Under the pieces are notes generated by a model that saw only the letters and a list, made by a program, of their open reading frames with translations, did not search any database and was not told where the DNA came from. DNA of 64,000 nt from Phymorhynchus buccinoides (Eukaryota > Mollusca > Gastropoda > Neogastropoda > Raphitomidae): positions 3,047,972-3,111,971 of the forward strand of contig CM065699.1 in assembly GCA_017654935.2 (NCBI GenBank), read 5' to 3'. Both the position numbers and the translations under genes were made by a program. Each line of letters opens with the position of its first letter. The first letter of the stretch is position 1. This document shows, piece by piece, positions 34,194-45,605 of the stretch.

Positions 34194-35321
34194 GAAGACA
34201 ACCCTCAGCACCTGGGTGGGCAGGACAACACGATGAAGCAGCACCGCATTCAACAGGAACCCTGGCATCTCTCCGCGCCGACAGGCCGCCACAAACCAGG
34301 GAGATAACCCCTCCCCCGTCACACCCACCACAGCGTCCGTCCGCTGCATGGCCGCACTCTGGTCCCCCTCCAGAAACGCCCTCAGGTCAAACGACTCAAA
34401 CTCCTGGGTGTCCAGATAACCGCTGATGGAGCTGCTCAACAACTTCTGCACATGCTCTCGCCGCTCCGGACGAATGAAGGAGAGCACTTCAGAGACCAGC
34501 TCTTCCTTGTGTCCTTTTTCTTCCAACCAGTACAAGACAGAGACGATTTTGTGGTGCTTTTTGGAAGCTGAGTAACGTCTGCTGGCAATTTTGGGGGTTT
34601 TCTGGTAAAAAGCTTCAAATGCGGCAGCATTAACGTAGTCATTGCCTAACATGGTTGCAAAAAGTGGAAGAACCGACCGATTCAAGGATTTAAAGCAGTT
34701 GATGAATTCGTCAACGTGGTAGTACTGTACAGGTAAACAGGAACATGCTGATCCATGTGATTTTTCGGTCATCTGCTGAGGGCGAAAGTCGATGTAATCT
34801 AAGGGGATGAATCCCCCAGATAAATCGAAGATGTAAAAGTCGCTGTCGTTGCTTATCACTGGACAGTTCCATCGGTTGGCCAGAATCGCTAACTGATTGT
34901 CAGCCTCAAAATCACAAGTGACGTGCGGGATTCCTAACTTATCCAGCGTCTGTCTGAATGTTTGCTGCGCAAGACACGGAATCAAAACGCCTCTCTGGCC
35001 GTTCATGATTCTCTGTGACGCATAAAGACGATCTCTTGCCCTACCCATCGTAGTCTTAAACTTTTTACCATCAACGGTGTAAGCTCCATCAAACACTACA
35101 AACACCTCAATGTTACATGATTTGAACATGTTGAAAATCATACTGATTTTGCGCTGAAAAACGTCAAAGTCTCCTCCAAACTGATATCTGACGTTGCAAT
35201 AAAAGTAGAGAAAATGATAAAAGTTGTTTCCATCTACTACAACGCGACAGTCATGGAGCTGTCGGTCTTTCAACAGGTGAGGATTGTTGTCTATAAAAGA
35301 AGTCAAACCGTGAATCCCCAT
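30730..35321 (-). CDS. Protein asteroid homologue (ASTE1-like), copy 1, three exons
   Basis: Exons on the minus strand: 35321-34212 (370 codons), 32840-32612 (229 bp) and 31868-30730 with stop at 30732-30730. Introns are GT-AG and phases agree, giving 825 residues. The start MGIHGLTSFI is the typical N-terminus of the XPG/FEN nuclease superfamily. The acidic positions expected of that fold are present: D30 (VVVDGNN), D78 (FDGAY), E139 and D141 (FEADNQ), D159 and D161 (SNDSDF). The family is linked to DNA repair/EGFR signalling genetics in flies; biochemical activity for this member is inference. The C-terminal part (exon 3) is lysine/serine-rich with alanine-rich repeats (QQALAAAA). A CA/TG microsatellite lies just inside intron 1. 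Confidence 0.9.
32170..32532 (-). pseudogene. L2/CR1-like LINE relic in intron 2 of copy 1
   Basis: On the minus strand this codes ALLCCKLLNGLAPSYFIDLL and further fragments of the conserved C-terminus after the reverse transcriptase of L2/CR1-type LINEs, preceded by HWLPIEKRIKCN-like sequence. The same relic occupies the same place in copy 2 (about 55577-55925), so it inserted before the duplication. Confidence 0.7.
32914..33617 (+). mobile_element. 704-bp piggyBac-like MITE in intron 1 of copy 1
   Basis: TTAA lies at 32910-32913 and 33618-33621. The ends are CTCTCTGGGCAC on the left and, inverted, CCCTCTGGGCAC on the right. The paralogous intron in copy 2 has a single TTAA and no insert (near 56300), a clean empty site. 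TTAA target choice and CCC-type termini are hallmarks of piggyBac elements. A GCCCCGATCGGGGC palindrome lies 17 bp inside the left end. Confidence 0.9.
33131..33208 (+). pseudogene. Acidic N-terminal remnant of a piggyBac-type transposase
   Basis: A short frame codes MSDESSDCEDEDEDVTDSYS followed by ESDAD and a stop. Such aspartate/glutamate/serine-rich starts are usual at the N-terminus of piggyBac transposases. Its position inside a TTAA-flanked element supports this. The catalytic domain is absent. Confidence 0.55.
34136..34188 (+). repeat. TG microsatellite inside intron 1 of copy 1
   Basis: (TG)n of about 52 bp, beginning about 20 bp inside the intron after the exon 1 splice donor. Copy 2 has a shorter tract at 56809-56847. 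Confidence 0.97.
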
Positions 35322-35373
35322 TTTGACAGCTTCTGTTCAATTTTCAAACTCTACAGAGCAGCCACTTTCTCAA

Positions 35374-36140
35374 CTTTTCGCCAAGACCCACACACCTCGT
35401 TCTACGCGCACCGAGTTCAATGAGGTACATGCTGGTGTACCTCTAATTACACAAACCGTACACAAATACTCAAAACTAAACAATTTCCACACTGTCCCTG
35501 GTCCATCTTTTCTACTTCTACCCATAGCTGTTTTTGTTTTGTTTTGTTTTGTTACTTCACCTTCAATCTCTCTAATTCAATCTTTTTTAAAGTTAAAAAA
35601 AGACATTTCATGCAAGGGTTTACAAGTTTTGTTGTTGTTTTCACTTACAGGGGTGGGCGATGAATGATCTTGTTTCATTTGCCAGTGTATATTAGGGGCC
35701 TGTATTTTGTATTTAGAGGCATTTGATAGACAAAGCTAGATCATTCCTAGTTTGGTTGTTTGTTCCTGGAATTTTGTTTTGTTTTAGAATAAGATTAGTT
35801 TAACGTCTAATTAGGCGTAGCCTTTTTTGTTTGGGTGATTTTGGGTTTTTATTCTTAGCAAGAGGATCAAGGGGAACAACCCACAATTGTTTTGGCGGAT
35901 GGTGTCTGTTTTAGCATGGAGTATTCATTGGTTTACTATGTACACTCTTTGGTTTTAGTAGGTGGCTACTTCACATAGTGAGAAGCGAAAGTAACTTTCC
36001 TATTGTGGGTATGCTTGTTGTAAATTTGTTTTGGTTGGGCACAAAGTCCTCTGAAAATATAACAGACTATTTGTTATTGTTTTGTGCATGAAAATATTGA
36101 ATGAATACATTCAATTGATTGCGTACTTGACAATGTAGAT
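35374..36140. other. Region upstream of asteroid copy 1; no second gene seen
   Basis: This AT-rich DNA should include the promoter of copy 1. I see no clear TATA box or other element that I can defend. A (TTTTG)n tract lies at 35529-35550. Confidence 0.35.
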
Positions 36141-36149
36141 ATGATATGA

Positions 36150-36294
36150 AATAAAGGTGACCGGTCAGATCGGCCTCGTGTCATTTCGGCCCCGCTTTTT
36201 TGGGTCGTTTCGGCCTCACCCTATGAGTCAAATCGGCCTCGTTTCCGACCAACTCGTCCTCGACATAATTGTTTCTTTTAATGCTTTTTGTGTA

Positions 36295-36365
<71 letters not shown>

Positions 36366-36735
36366 CTCCTCTCTTTAGTCTACTCTATGGTCCTGCTCTC
36401 TCTCTCTGTGCCCCCCCCCCCCTCTCTCTCTCTCTCTCTGTGTGTTGTCTGTCTGTGGGTGCGTGTCTGGTAATGTGTGTCTGTGTAAGTTATTGTTTGA
36501 GTGTGCAAACGACGCCATTCACACAACAGTATAGAATACCATCTCAAAATCACATTAACCAAATCTCGCTAATAACTTCATTGACACTGATAGAGCCATG
36601 TGCACATTTTTCCTATTAGACAAGTGAACCTGAGGACGAACATTAATGACCAGGGCTTGAGGCCGAGTTGACTTGTACCCAGGGCCGAGTTGGCATGAGG
36701 CCGACCTGGTAAAAGGCCGAGTTGACTGGCATTCG
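36150..36735. repeat. Foldback-like element with CGGCCTC/GAGGCCG blocks
   Basis: On the left, four CGGCCTC/CGGCCCC phrases occur at 36171-36240. On the right, the inverted motif (AGGCCGAGTTGAC, GGGCCGAGTTGG, AGGCCGACC, AGGCCGAGTTGAC) occurs at 36658-36730. The two sets face each other over a CT-microsatellite core. This looks like a MITE with repetitive inverted ends. Exact termini and target duplication are not resolved. Confidence 0.55.
36301..36445 (+). repeat. CT microsatellites with C runs
   Basis: (CT)n of about 60 bp, then a second (CT)n after a C run near 36410. Open frames here are low-complexity translations. Confidence 0.97.
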
Positions 36736-36899
36736 AAATAAAGCTCTTTACTAGCCAGTCACAGTGTAGGCTTTTTTATGCCTTTTGCTCTCTCATGTTG
36801 ACTTCGTTTGTTTTTGATAATCAGCGTAAAAGCCGATGGCTACTTAGCAGTTGTGTTACTTATACTACTGATCTAATTTTGTAAGATTCATTGCATATT

Positions 36900-37642
36900 T
36901 GTCACGGTAGAGATTGCGATTTGGTAGAATCGGCGATTCTGCTAGCACAAACTACGATCAGAGTTTCTGCTGGTAGAATACTAGAAACCAGGATCGCCGT
37001 TTCTACCACGATCGGAGTGTCTACCATCCTGCCTCTGGAGACGAGAGAGAGAGAGAGAAAACAGAAACAGAGAGAGAGAGAGAGAGAAACAGAGAGAGAG
37101 ACAGACAGAGAAACACTTAGACAGACAGACAGACAGACGGACAGAAAGAGTCAGAGAGTGGGAGATAGTGAGAGAGATACATAGAGAGAGAGAGAGGGGG
37201 GGGGGGGTAGTGAGAGACAACAGAGAGAGAGAGAGAGTGTGTGAGAGAGAAAGAATCAGGAATAACACTAGTATTTATTTATTTTACTAAATGCCGCAGA
37301 ATTCAGCAAGTATTTAATCTTTGTAGAAAAGTGGTGCACAGAGCATAGACTAGCAGTAGAGTCAAAATGCATTATTCAATAAATGCTGTAGAAATCAATA
37401 ATCAGCACTCTATATCAAAACACAAATCAATGTAATAGGCAGAAGATGTGGGCGCTAGCTTGACAAATAAAAAGTGGTGGAAACATAATATATTTTTTTC
37501 TGCATTCACACAGATGTTATCGGCATTCGCAGGTTCAAAGACGATTGGTAGAATCGGCGATTCTGCTAGTAGAAACTCTGATCGTAGTTTGTGCTAGTAG
37601 AATCGCTGATTCTACCAAATCGCGATCTCTACCGTGACAATA
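36900..37642. mobile_element. Element with ~80-bp terminal inverted repeats
   Basis: CACGGTAGAGATTGCGATTT through the following TAGAATCGGCGATTCTGCTAG at the left (36901-36980) is inverted at the right (37540-37637), ending TCTACCGTG. Each arm itself contains a smaller palindrome, AGAATCGGCGATTCT. The interior is GA-rich. I could not fix a target duplication. The right arm is included in the 2595-bp duplication and recurs at 40136-40235. Confidence 0.75.
37035..37250 (+). repeat. GA/ACAG purine-rich microsatellites
   Basis: Interrupted (GA)n, (ACAG)n and a G run at 37197-37207 form the core of the inverted-repeat element. Confidence 0.9.
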
Positions 37643-39830
37643 CATAATATTTTGAAAGTGCTTATGCCTTATTCTATTGAATTTTTTTAAATAGCATGTC
37701 TAAACGAAGACTTTGGGCGTGGGGCAGGATAAACATCCCCAATCCCCAATAGACACCCCTTCGTGTCTATCGTCAGAAGAAGTGGCATCTACATCCAGAT
37801 CCAGATCCAATCGGAAGAAGAGAAGAAGTATGTGTCACTTGTGTGTATCCATAGCAGTGAGTTAGTCATGTTTGTGCACACATGTGCCTTTGCAATTGTA
37901 AATTTGTATGCACATGTGCCATGATGTGGATGTGAAATTAATGCCTGCATGTGTATTTTGTATGCATATGCTCATGTAACTTATGTGTGTGAATGCAATG
38001 AGGCAATGAATGCTGCAGAATCTTCAACGTGATGAAGTTGGCTGCCTAAGGAGAAGAAGAAGAAGAGATGTGTTACTGTGTGCACACACGTGCATGCACA
38101 TATACGTGTGTGTCATGTGTGTGCGCGCACGCCTGCGCACATGTTTGTGTATGTATGTGACTGTGTTTGTGTCACTGTGTGTGTGACAAAGTATGATTCA
38201 TTGATTGCATGTACACTTTTTGTTATATACACTACTAGCGCAACGCCCCGTACCGGTAACGCCTAGTACCGGTACACGCCTAGTACAGGTAACGCCAAGT
38301 ACCGGTAACGCTGAGTACCGGTTTCGCCGGGTCCGCAAAATATTATATTTTTACTTTTGTGGCTGAAAATACAATTTTTTGACCCCTACCACTTTCAAGG
38401 CCTACCGATCTTCATGACCTTTGACCTTGATCGGTATGCAATCATCAGAACAACCATAAGCCAAAGTACCTACATGCCAAATTTGAAGTCCCTAAGACCA
38501 ACGGTGTGGACGTTATGGCCCCTTAAAGATTTTCGGTTTTCAAGGTCATACGCCAAGGTGAAGGTCATGACGGCGATAATTTATGCGCGGATGCCTTCTC
38601 TCATGGTGACACGCCACCACACAAAACTGGAAACGATTCGGTAAAGCAGTTCGGGAGATATGCGTGGGACAGTAAAACCCAATCATTAGACCCCTACCAC
38701 TTTCAAGGCATACCGATCTCCCTGACCTTGACCTTGACCTTCATTGGTACGCCATCATCAGAACGGCCATAAGCGAAAGTACATCCATGCCAAGTTTCAA
38801 GACTCTAGGACCTGCGGTGTGGAAGTTATGGCCCCTTAACGATTTTCGGTTTTCAAGGTCATACGCCAATGTCAAGGTCAGGATGGCAAAAAAGTTTTGC
38901 ACAGATGCCTTCCTCTCATGGGGACACACCACCACACACAATTTGAAGCGATTCGGTCAAGCGGTTCGGGAGATCCTTGGGACAGACAGAAAAGAACAAA
39001 CAAACAAATAAAAAAAGGAAACAACCCCGAACAGCTCGGATTTACTAACCGCAAGTTGCGTGTGGAGCTGTGTGTGGTCCCCCCCCCCTCCCCATGACCC
39101 CTTGGCGGAGGTTTCCGAAAAGTAAGGACGGCATGACCTTCCGAGGGTGCCAAGGATGCTGGACACCAAATTTGGTGTCGATCGGTTGAGAACTGTGGCC
39201 CCCTCCAGCCCACCCCCTGCTGATGAACACCCCCACACACACACACCCGACCATCCCACCCCTCCCCCCTCCAGACCCCCCTCCCCCCAGCCCCCCTCAT
39301 CCCTCCGCCCTTTCCTACCCTCCCTCCATAACTCAACCTGCCCACCACTCCCAGCCCCCCCCCACGCTCACAGCTCACACACACTTGACGTTAGTATAAT
39401 CCCCAGCTGCGGCTGGTCCCCTCCCTCCCCTACGACACCTTGTCGGAGGTTTTTTCCGAAAGAAGAGATGGCAGATAGCATGACCTTCGGAGGGTGCCAA
39501 GGAAGCTTGATGCCGAATTTGGTGTCGATCGGTTGAGAACTGAGGCCGTGCATAAGGGACACACAGACCGACAGAAACACAGGACAGACAGACAGACAGA
39601 ACAAATTTCGAAAATATATATAAGATTGTCATTGTGTGTGTGAAAGTCAAAGTCATTAGTCACGTTGGGTGAAATTACAGCGTGGTCTTGTACAAGCACA
39701 ATACAATCAAAGAAACACATTTGCATGCATAAAAAAAATGGAAACAAAACTAAGAACAAATGAATGACAAATCACGCTTTGCCAAAAAAAATTCAACATA
39801 ATTAGGGTCGATAGAAGCACATAGAGAGAG
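37237..39830 (+). repeat. Tandem duplication, unit 1 (2595-bp period)
   Basis: The phrase TCAGGAATAACACTAGTATT is at 37256 and 39851. Unit 1 comprises the right arm of the inverted-repeat element, a unique stretch (37.6-38.2 kb), a run of TACCGGTAACGCC-type 15-20 bp repeats (38240-38330), minus-oriented GACCTTGACC-family units (38357-38990), a C-rich tract, a (GACA)n tail and an AT-rich end with TTCGAAAATATATATAAGAT. Confidence 0.95.
38357..38992 (-). repeat. GACCTTGACC-family repeat, minus orientation
   Basis: Two units with CCTACCACTTTCAAGGC, AGACCAACGGTGTGGACGTT and GGTTTTCAAGGTCATACGCC, the reverse complement of the 1.45-5.76 kb cluster. It is followed by GATCCTTGGGACAGACAGA, the inverted unit start. 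Confidence 0.85.
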
Positions 39831-39831
39831 A

Positions 39832-42430
39832 GTGTGTGAGAGAGAAAGAATCAGGAATAACACTAGTATTTATTTATGTTACTAAATGCCGCAGAATTCA
39901 GCAAGTATTTAATCTTTGTAGAAAAGTGGTGCACAGAGCATAGACTAGCAGTAGAGTCAAAATGCATTATTCAATAAATGCTGTAGAAATCAATAATCAG
40001 CACTCTATATCAAAACACAAATCAATGTAATAGGCAGAAGATGTGGGCGCTAGCTTGACAAATAAAAAGTGGTGGAAACATAATATATTTTTTTCTGCAT
40101 TCACACAGATGTTATCGGCATTCGCAGGTTCAAAGACGATTGGTAGAATCGGCGATTCTGCTAGTAGAAACTCCGATCGTAGTTTGTGCTAGTAGAATCG
40201 CCGATTCTACCAAATCAGCGATCTCTACCGTGGAGAAGATACATAATATTTTGAAAGTGCTTATGCCTTATCTATTGAATTTTTTAAATAGCAGTCTAAA
40301 CGACGACTTTGGGCGTGGGGCAGGATAAACATCCCCAATCACCAATAGACACCCCTTCGTGTCTCATAGTCAGAAGAAGTGGCATACTACATCCAGATCC
40401 AGATCCAATCGGAAGAAGAGAAGAAGTATGTGTCACTTGTGTGTATCCATAGCAGTGAGTTAGTCATGTTTGTGCACACATGTGCCTTTGCAATTGTAAA
40501 TTTGTATGCACATGTGCCATGATGTGGATGTGAAATTAATGCCTGCATGTGTATTTTGTATGCATATGCTCATGTAACTTATGTGTGTGAATGCAATGAG
40601 GCAATGAATGCTGCAGAATCTTCAACGTGATGAAGTGGCTGCCTAAGGAGAAGAAGAAGTAAGAGATGTGTACTTGTGCACACACGTGCATGCACATATA
40701 CGTGTGTGTCATGTGTGTGCGCGCACGCCTGCGCACATGTTTGTGTATGTATGTGACTGTGTTTGTGATCATCTGTGTGATAAAAGGATAGCATGTAACC
40801 AAGTAAAATAAGAATTCGTTGATTGCATGTAGCACTTTTTGTTATATAACACTACTAGCGCGACGCCTAGTACCGGTAACGCATAGTAACGGTAATGCTC
40901 AGTACAGGTAACTCCAAGTATTTGGTACCACTGTGTACCGGTTTCGCCGGGTCCGCAAAACATATTTTTACTTTTGTGGCTAAAAATACAATTTTTTGAC
41001 CCCTACCACTTTCAAGGCATACCGTTCTCCATGACCTTGACCTTGATCGGTATGCAATCATCAGAACAACCCAAAGCCAATGTACGTACATGCCAAGTTT
41101 GAAGTCCCTAAGAACAACGGTGTGGACGTTATAGCTCCTTAAAGATTTTTGGTTTTCAAGGTCATACACGAAGGTGAAGGTCATGACGGCGGGGGATTTG
41201 TTTAAAAACGATAATTTATGCGCCGGATGCCTTGCTCTCAAGGTGAAATTATCCACCACACAAAACTGGAAACTTCGGGAAAGCAGTTTCCAGAGATATG
41301 CGTGGGACCAGTAAAAGTAAAAAACCCAAATCATTAGACCCCTACCACTTTTAAGGCATACGGCGATCTCCCTGACCTTGAACCCTTACCCTTCATTTGT
41401 AACGCCATCATCAGAACTTCCCATAAGCGAAAGTACATCCATGCCCAAGTTTTCAAGATTGTAGGACCTGCAATTGGTCGAAGTTATGGCCCCTTAACGA
41501 TTTTCGGGTTTTCCCGGTCATACGCCAATGTCAAGGTCACGAAGGCAAAACGAAACATGCCCAGATGCCTTACTCTCATGGGGACTTCCCCACCACACAA
41601 AAATTGATGCGATTCCGTCAAGCAGTTCGGGACATCCTGGGGAAACAGACAGAAAAGGAAACAAACAAAACAAATAAAAAAAGGAACCAAACCCGAACAG
41701 CTCGGATTTACTAACCGCAAGTGCCGTGTGGAGCTGTGTGTGGTCCCACCCCCCCCTCCCCACGACCCCTTGGCGGAGGTTTCCGAAAAGTAAGGACTGC
41801 ATGACCTTCCGAGGGAGCCAAGGATGCTTGATACCAAATTTGGTGTCGATCGGTTGAGAACTGTGGAACCCCCCTCCAGCCCACCCCTCTGTAACACCCC
41901 CACACACACCACACCCGACCATCCCACCCCTCCCACCCTCCAGCCCCCCCTCCCCCCTGAAAAGAGCCCCCCTTCATCCCCTCCCTTGTCCTCCCCTCCC
42001 GTCCTCCCAGCCCCCCCATAATCCCAAGCCCCCCCCCCCCCAAGTTTCACAGACTCACACACACTTGCAGTTAGTAAATGTCCCCCAGCTGCGTGTGGTC
42101 CCCTCCCTCCCCACGACACCTTGGCAGAGGTTTCCGAAAAGTAAGGATGGCATGGAACCTTAGGAGGGTGCCAAGGATGCTTGATACCAAACTTGGTGTC
42201 GATCGGTTGAGAACTGTGGACGTGCATAAGGGACACACAAGACAGGACAGGACACACAGACAGACAGACAGAACAGACAAATTTCGAAAATATATATAAG
42301 ATGCATTGTGTGTGAAAGTCAAAGTCAAAGTCAAGTTAGGTTGAAATTACGGTGTGGTCTCGTACAAGCACAATACAAAGAAACACATTTGCATGCATAA
42401 AAAAATGGAAACAAAAACTAAGAAAAAATG
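39832..42430 (+). repeat. Tandem duplication, unit 2
   Basis: Same order as unit 1. Many single-base insertions set it apart over 41.1-41.7 kb (for example CCCGGTC and TTCCCATAAG where unit 1 has AAGGTC and GGCCATAAG). Other parts are almost identical. The uneven divergence is odd for one duplication event and could reflect assembly or read errors in that part. Confidence 0.95.
40980..41650 (-). repeat. GACCTTGACC-family repeat, second copy, indel-rich
   Basis: The copy of 38357-38992 within unit 2. It keeps TGACCTTGACCTTGATCGG at 41031 but has many extra bases from 41190 on. Confidence 0.8.
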
Positions 42431-43290
42431 AATGACAAAATCATGCTTCGCAAAAACATTTGAACACAGTTAGGGTCGATAGAAGCAACTATCAAAACTT
42501 TAAGAACTACCATCTTTCCCACCATCTCTATTATCGCATTCATTTGTTCCCCACCCTACCCCAAACCCCCACCCTATCCAAGTCACCCCAAGCTTTCACA
42601 TATTTTGTGTCCCTTCCCGTTCCCAACATTTCATGCTGCCTCCCCCTTTTCTCTCTCTACTCTCTCTCCTCCTCTCTCTCTTCTCTCCTCTCTCTCTCGC
42701 ACACACAGACATAGAGACACACAGACATAAGAGACATACGGACAGACAGACACACACACGCACGTACGTACGCACGCACGCACGCTCACACACATAGACA
42801 CACACACACACACGCTACTGTACAGATTGGCCAAATATACATCTAGGCCTAAGCTAATACATAATTCCTCATTATTTTCGACCTTAGCAGAGATCTTGTT
42901 CAGACGTCCAACTGACTGTAGGGACAAAACTAGCTGAATTTGTAAATGTTCTACAACGAATAGTGTGGTGCCGTGTATCAGATGGCAATAGTTGTGTATA
43001 AGCAATGCGATAGAATGTGACTTTGATCATTAGCGATCATTATCGATGTGTGTGTGTATGTGTGTGTGTGCGCGCAGTGTGTGTGTGGTGTGTATGATTA
43101 TGTGTGTGTGTGTGTTTTCATCATCATTCTCGTCCTTCGTCACGACAAAGTATTGATTGCATGTACGGTCTTTATACATTGACTTGATTGTGTTCGTGTG
43201 TATGTGTATGTGTGTATGTGTTGTGAGAGCCTTACATATATCACATATTTTAATGTGTGTGTGAGAGTGTCACTGTCGTCTGTCATGTGT
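42431..43290. other. No gene; microsatellites upstream of PIG-M
   Basis: CT and CA/GACA tracts at 42645-42815, and GT tracts at 43045-43120 and 43195-43265. No TATA box or CpG-rich promoter for the downstream gene could be picked out. Confidence 0.5.
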
Positions 43291-43391
43291 TTACCTGATT
43301 GTGTCTTTTGTTGATATTATTGAAGGAACTTCTAACTATATCTTTTCAGGTATAACTGAACAATGTTCTTTCCCCCCCCTAATCCAGCACA

Positions 43392-45371
43392 ATGTCGGCA
43401 TCAGTGATGTGGCGGTGGTATGCGGCTGCTACAGGGCTGCGGCTGGCACTGGTGTTGTACGGAGAGTGGCAGGACAGGACCATGGCAGTCAAGTTCACTG
43501 ACGTCGACTACTACGTCTTCAATGACGCCGCCAAGTTTGTTACAATGGTGATCAAATTGATGTCTTTTATAGACCGTATAAATATATATACATGTTGAAA
43601 TTAATTTGATTTCGCCATATTCAAAATATGGTGAATATTTGAAAGTTTTCACAAATACTTTGTTAAAAAATGACTTTGTTTCTGGTGTAAGTGATGACTA
43701 AAGTGAACAACCACCACTACCACCATCACCACCACCCAAATCAATCAATCACTGAATCAAGCAAACAGCAAGAGTTTCTACTCAAAGGATTTCATTACTG
43801 CTTAAATCTGGTGAATAAAAAGATTTTGCCCTCAGTAAATTCTAATGACAGACAGTTTCCACTGGGTGCATCTAATTCCCAAGTCCTCTTCAAGGTATTA
43901 AAGCATTTGTTCAAAAAACAAAATGCAGAGCTTCAGATTCTTTTCAAACTTCATGGGTCATATGACCCCTGCTTCCAGAAAATGAGAGGTCAAATCACCG
44001 TCAATATGGGTCAATGACCCCGGCCCGCAGACAATCTGAAGCTCTGAATTTGTCAGACTCTGTTTGCCTTATAGACTTTAAATTTGGACCAAAAAATGAA
44101 GCCTTTATGAATGACAAAATGATTGACAACAAAAGCCTTATCACCTACAGTGAATTTTCTCTTCTCGTTTCAGGGCCAATCTCCGTACAAGCGAGCCACG
44201 TTTCGCTACACCCCCCTCCTGGCCTGGGCCCTCACCCCCAACACCCTCCTCCACCCCTTCTTCGGCAAGCTCCTCTTCATCCTCTTCGACATCCTGGCAG
44301 GACACCTCATCTTCTCCATCCTCACAAAGAACGGCTGCTCAGAAAACATTTGTAAGACGTCGTCGCTGCTCTGGCTTCTCAACCCTCTACCTGCGGTGGT
44401 GTCTAGCCGCGGTAACGCAGAATCCATCATGGCGTATTTAGTTCTGCAGACTATCAGTCTTTTGCAGCAGAAGAAGACGGCACTGGCTGCGGTGGTGTAC
44501 GGTTTAGCGGTGCATGTGAAGATCTACCCAGTGACGTACGCCCTGGCGCTGTATCTGTACCTAGACTGCGAAGAAGAAGCGATGAAATCTACCAAGGTTT
44601 CTGGTGAAGTGTTGGTGAAGAAAGGCGAGTCGAACAGTGTGGTTAGGTTTGTGAGGGGGTTAAGACCTACGTGGAGCAGAGTGAAGTTTGGACTGATCGC
44701 TGGCATTACTGTGGCTCTTCTGACGGCTGTGTTTTATGTCAGGTAAATTGTTTTTTATTGTTGTGAGTGTGAAAGGAATTTTGATGTTACAGTTTATCTC
44801 ATACATCTGTGATGTTATAACTTTTGATCAAATTGATGTCATTTTCCTGGAGTGTGGTTTTGGGGGTTAGAACAAGTAGGAAAGGATATATATTTATATA
44901 TAATATAATTATATGGACCATTTTCTCATATTATGAGGCGTAAAACAGGGTTCTCTTAAAATTTTAGAAGAAAAGTGATAATTTCTCAAATTTTTGTTTA
45001 GCAGTGTTTGAAGCGGGGTAATGTTTCAGGGAACGTGCTGTCTTTCTTTTGTTTCAGGTAACGGCTGGGTTTCCTTTTACGAAACAGAACTGTACCAACA
45101 TCGTGCGGAGGAGCGAATGAAGGAAAAAAAGACATCCGCCACAACCCTTCCTACTCCCTATTTTCTACTGCTTACCCTTGACAGGGGGGGTAGGGGGGAG
45201 GAGAGGGGAGGGGAGATGTCCCGTCCCTTGGTGAAGTGGTTTCACCTTTTCCCCAGGGCTGTTTCTCCTGGTCAGGCCATAGCCCTTCGCTTCACAGAGA
45301 CCTGTGCGACTGACAGCTGCCTTTCTGGCACCTTCACCTTCTCATGTTCAACAAAGTGTGCACCTCACAAG
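43392..45371 (+). CDS. PIGM: PIG-M, GPI mannosyltransferase 1, 5' part; exon 3 frame-broken
   Basis: Visible exons: 43392-43547 (52 codons from ATG), 44174-44742 and about 45058-45371, with GT-AG introns. PIG-M adds the first mannose to the GPI anchor precursor in the ER membrane. Exon 1 holds [20 protein letters not shown] then VDYYVF, with the DxD motif at D37-V38-D39. Exon 2 starts [20 protein letters not shown] and holds [33 protein letters not shown] and hydrophobic segments. Exon 3 keeps [14 protein letters not shown], a shifted DIRHNPSYS and [18 protein letters not shown], but with at least two frameshifts (one extra A right after the acceptor at 45059-45061). The gene then runs into a tandem repeat and the gap. 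It may be a damaged gene or a sequencing-error region. Confidence 0.85.
43925..44047. repeat. Small hairpin-like inverted repeat in PIG-M intron 1
   Basis: AGAGCTTCAGATT at 43927 and AATCTGAAGCTCT at 44033 are perfect reverse complements. GGGTCATATGACCC and GGGTCAATGACCC lie between them. It may be a short MITE. Confidence 0.6.
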
Positions 45372-45574
45372 GTAAGGACAGGCATTTGTAATGTGTGTGG
45401 TGGGTGTGTGTTGCACCCTTCACCTTTGTTATGTTCAACAGTGTGCACCTCACAGGGTGTAATAAAAACATCATTTTTCGTTTGTGTTGGTGTGTGTTCT
45501 GGTGTGTGAACCCTGCACCTTCTTCGCTGTTCAACAGTGTGCACCTCACAGGTTTAGTGTAGGTAAAACATTTC

Positions 45575-45605
<31 letters not shown>

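Larger units (their letters stand above)
30613..35373 (-). repeat. Segmental duplication, copy 1 (with 54187-58030)
   Basis: Aligned by eye, this block matches 54187-58030 in the same orientation through exons, introns and about 120 bp 3' of the stop. Homology ends about 50 bp upstream of the start codon. Copy 1 is longer mainly because of a 704-bp transposon in intron 1 and about 150 bp of extra sequence near 32010-32160 in intron 2. Confidence 0.95.

Noticed and set aside
34077..34211. Continuation of asteroid exon 1 into a histidine/threonine repeat ending at 34077
   Set aside because: A good splice donor at 34211-34210 ends exon 1 at VVLPTQ in phase with exon 2; the repeat is intron microsatellite read through.
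43691..44017. 108-codon frame in PIG-M intron 1
   Set aside because: Low-complexity histidine-rich start and no domain; it lies between two PIG-M exons that splice in phase.
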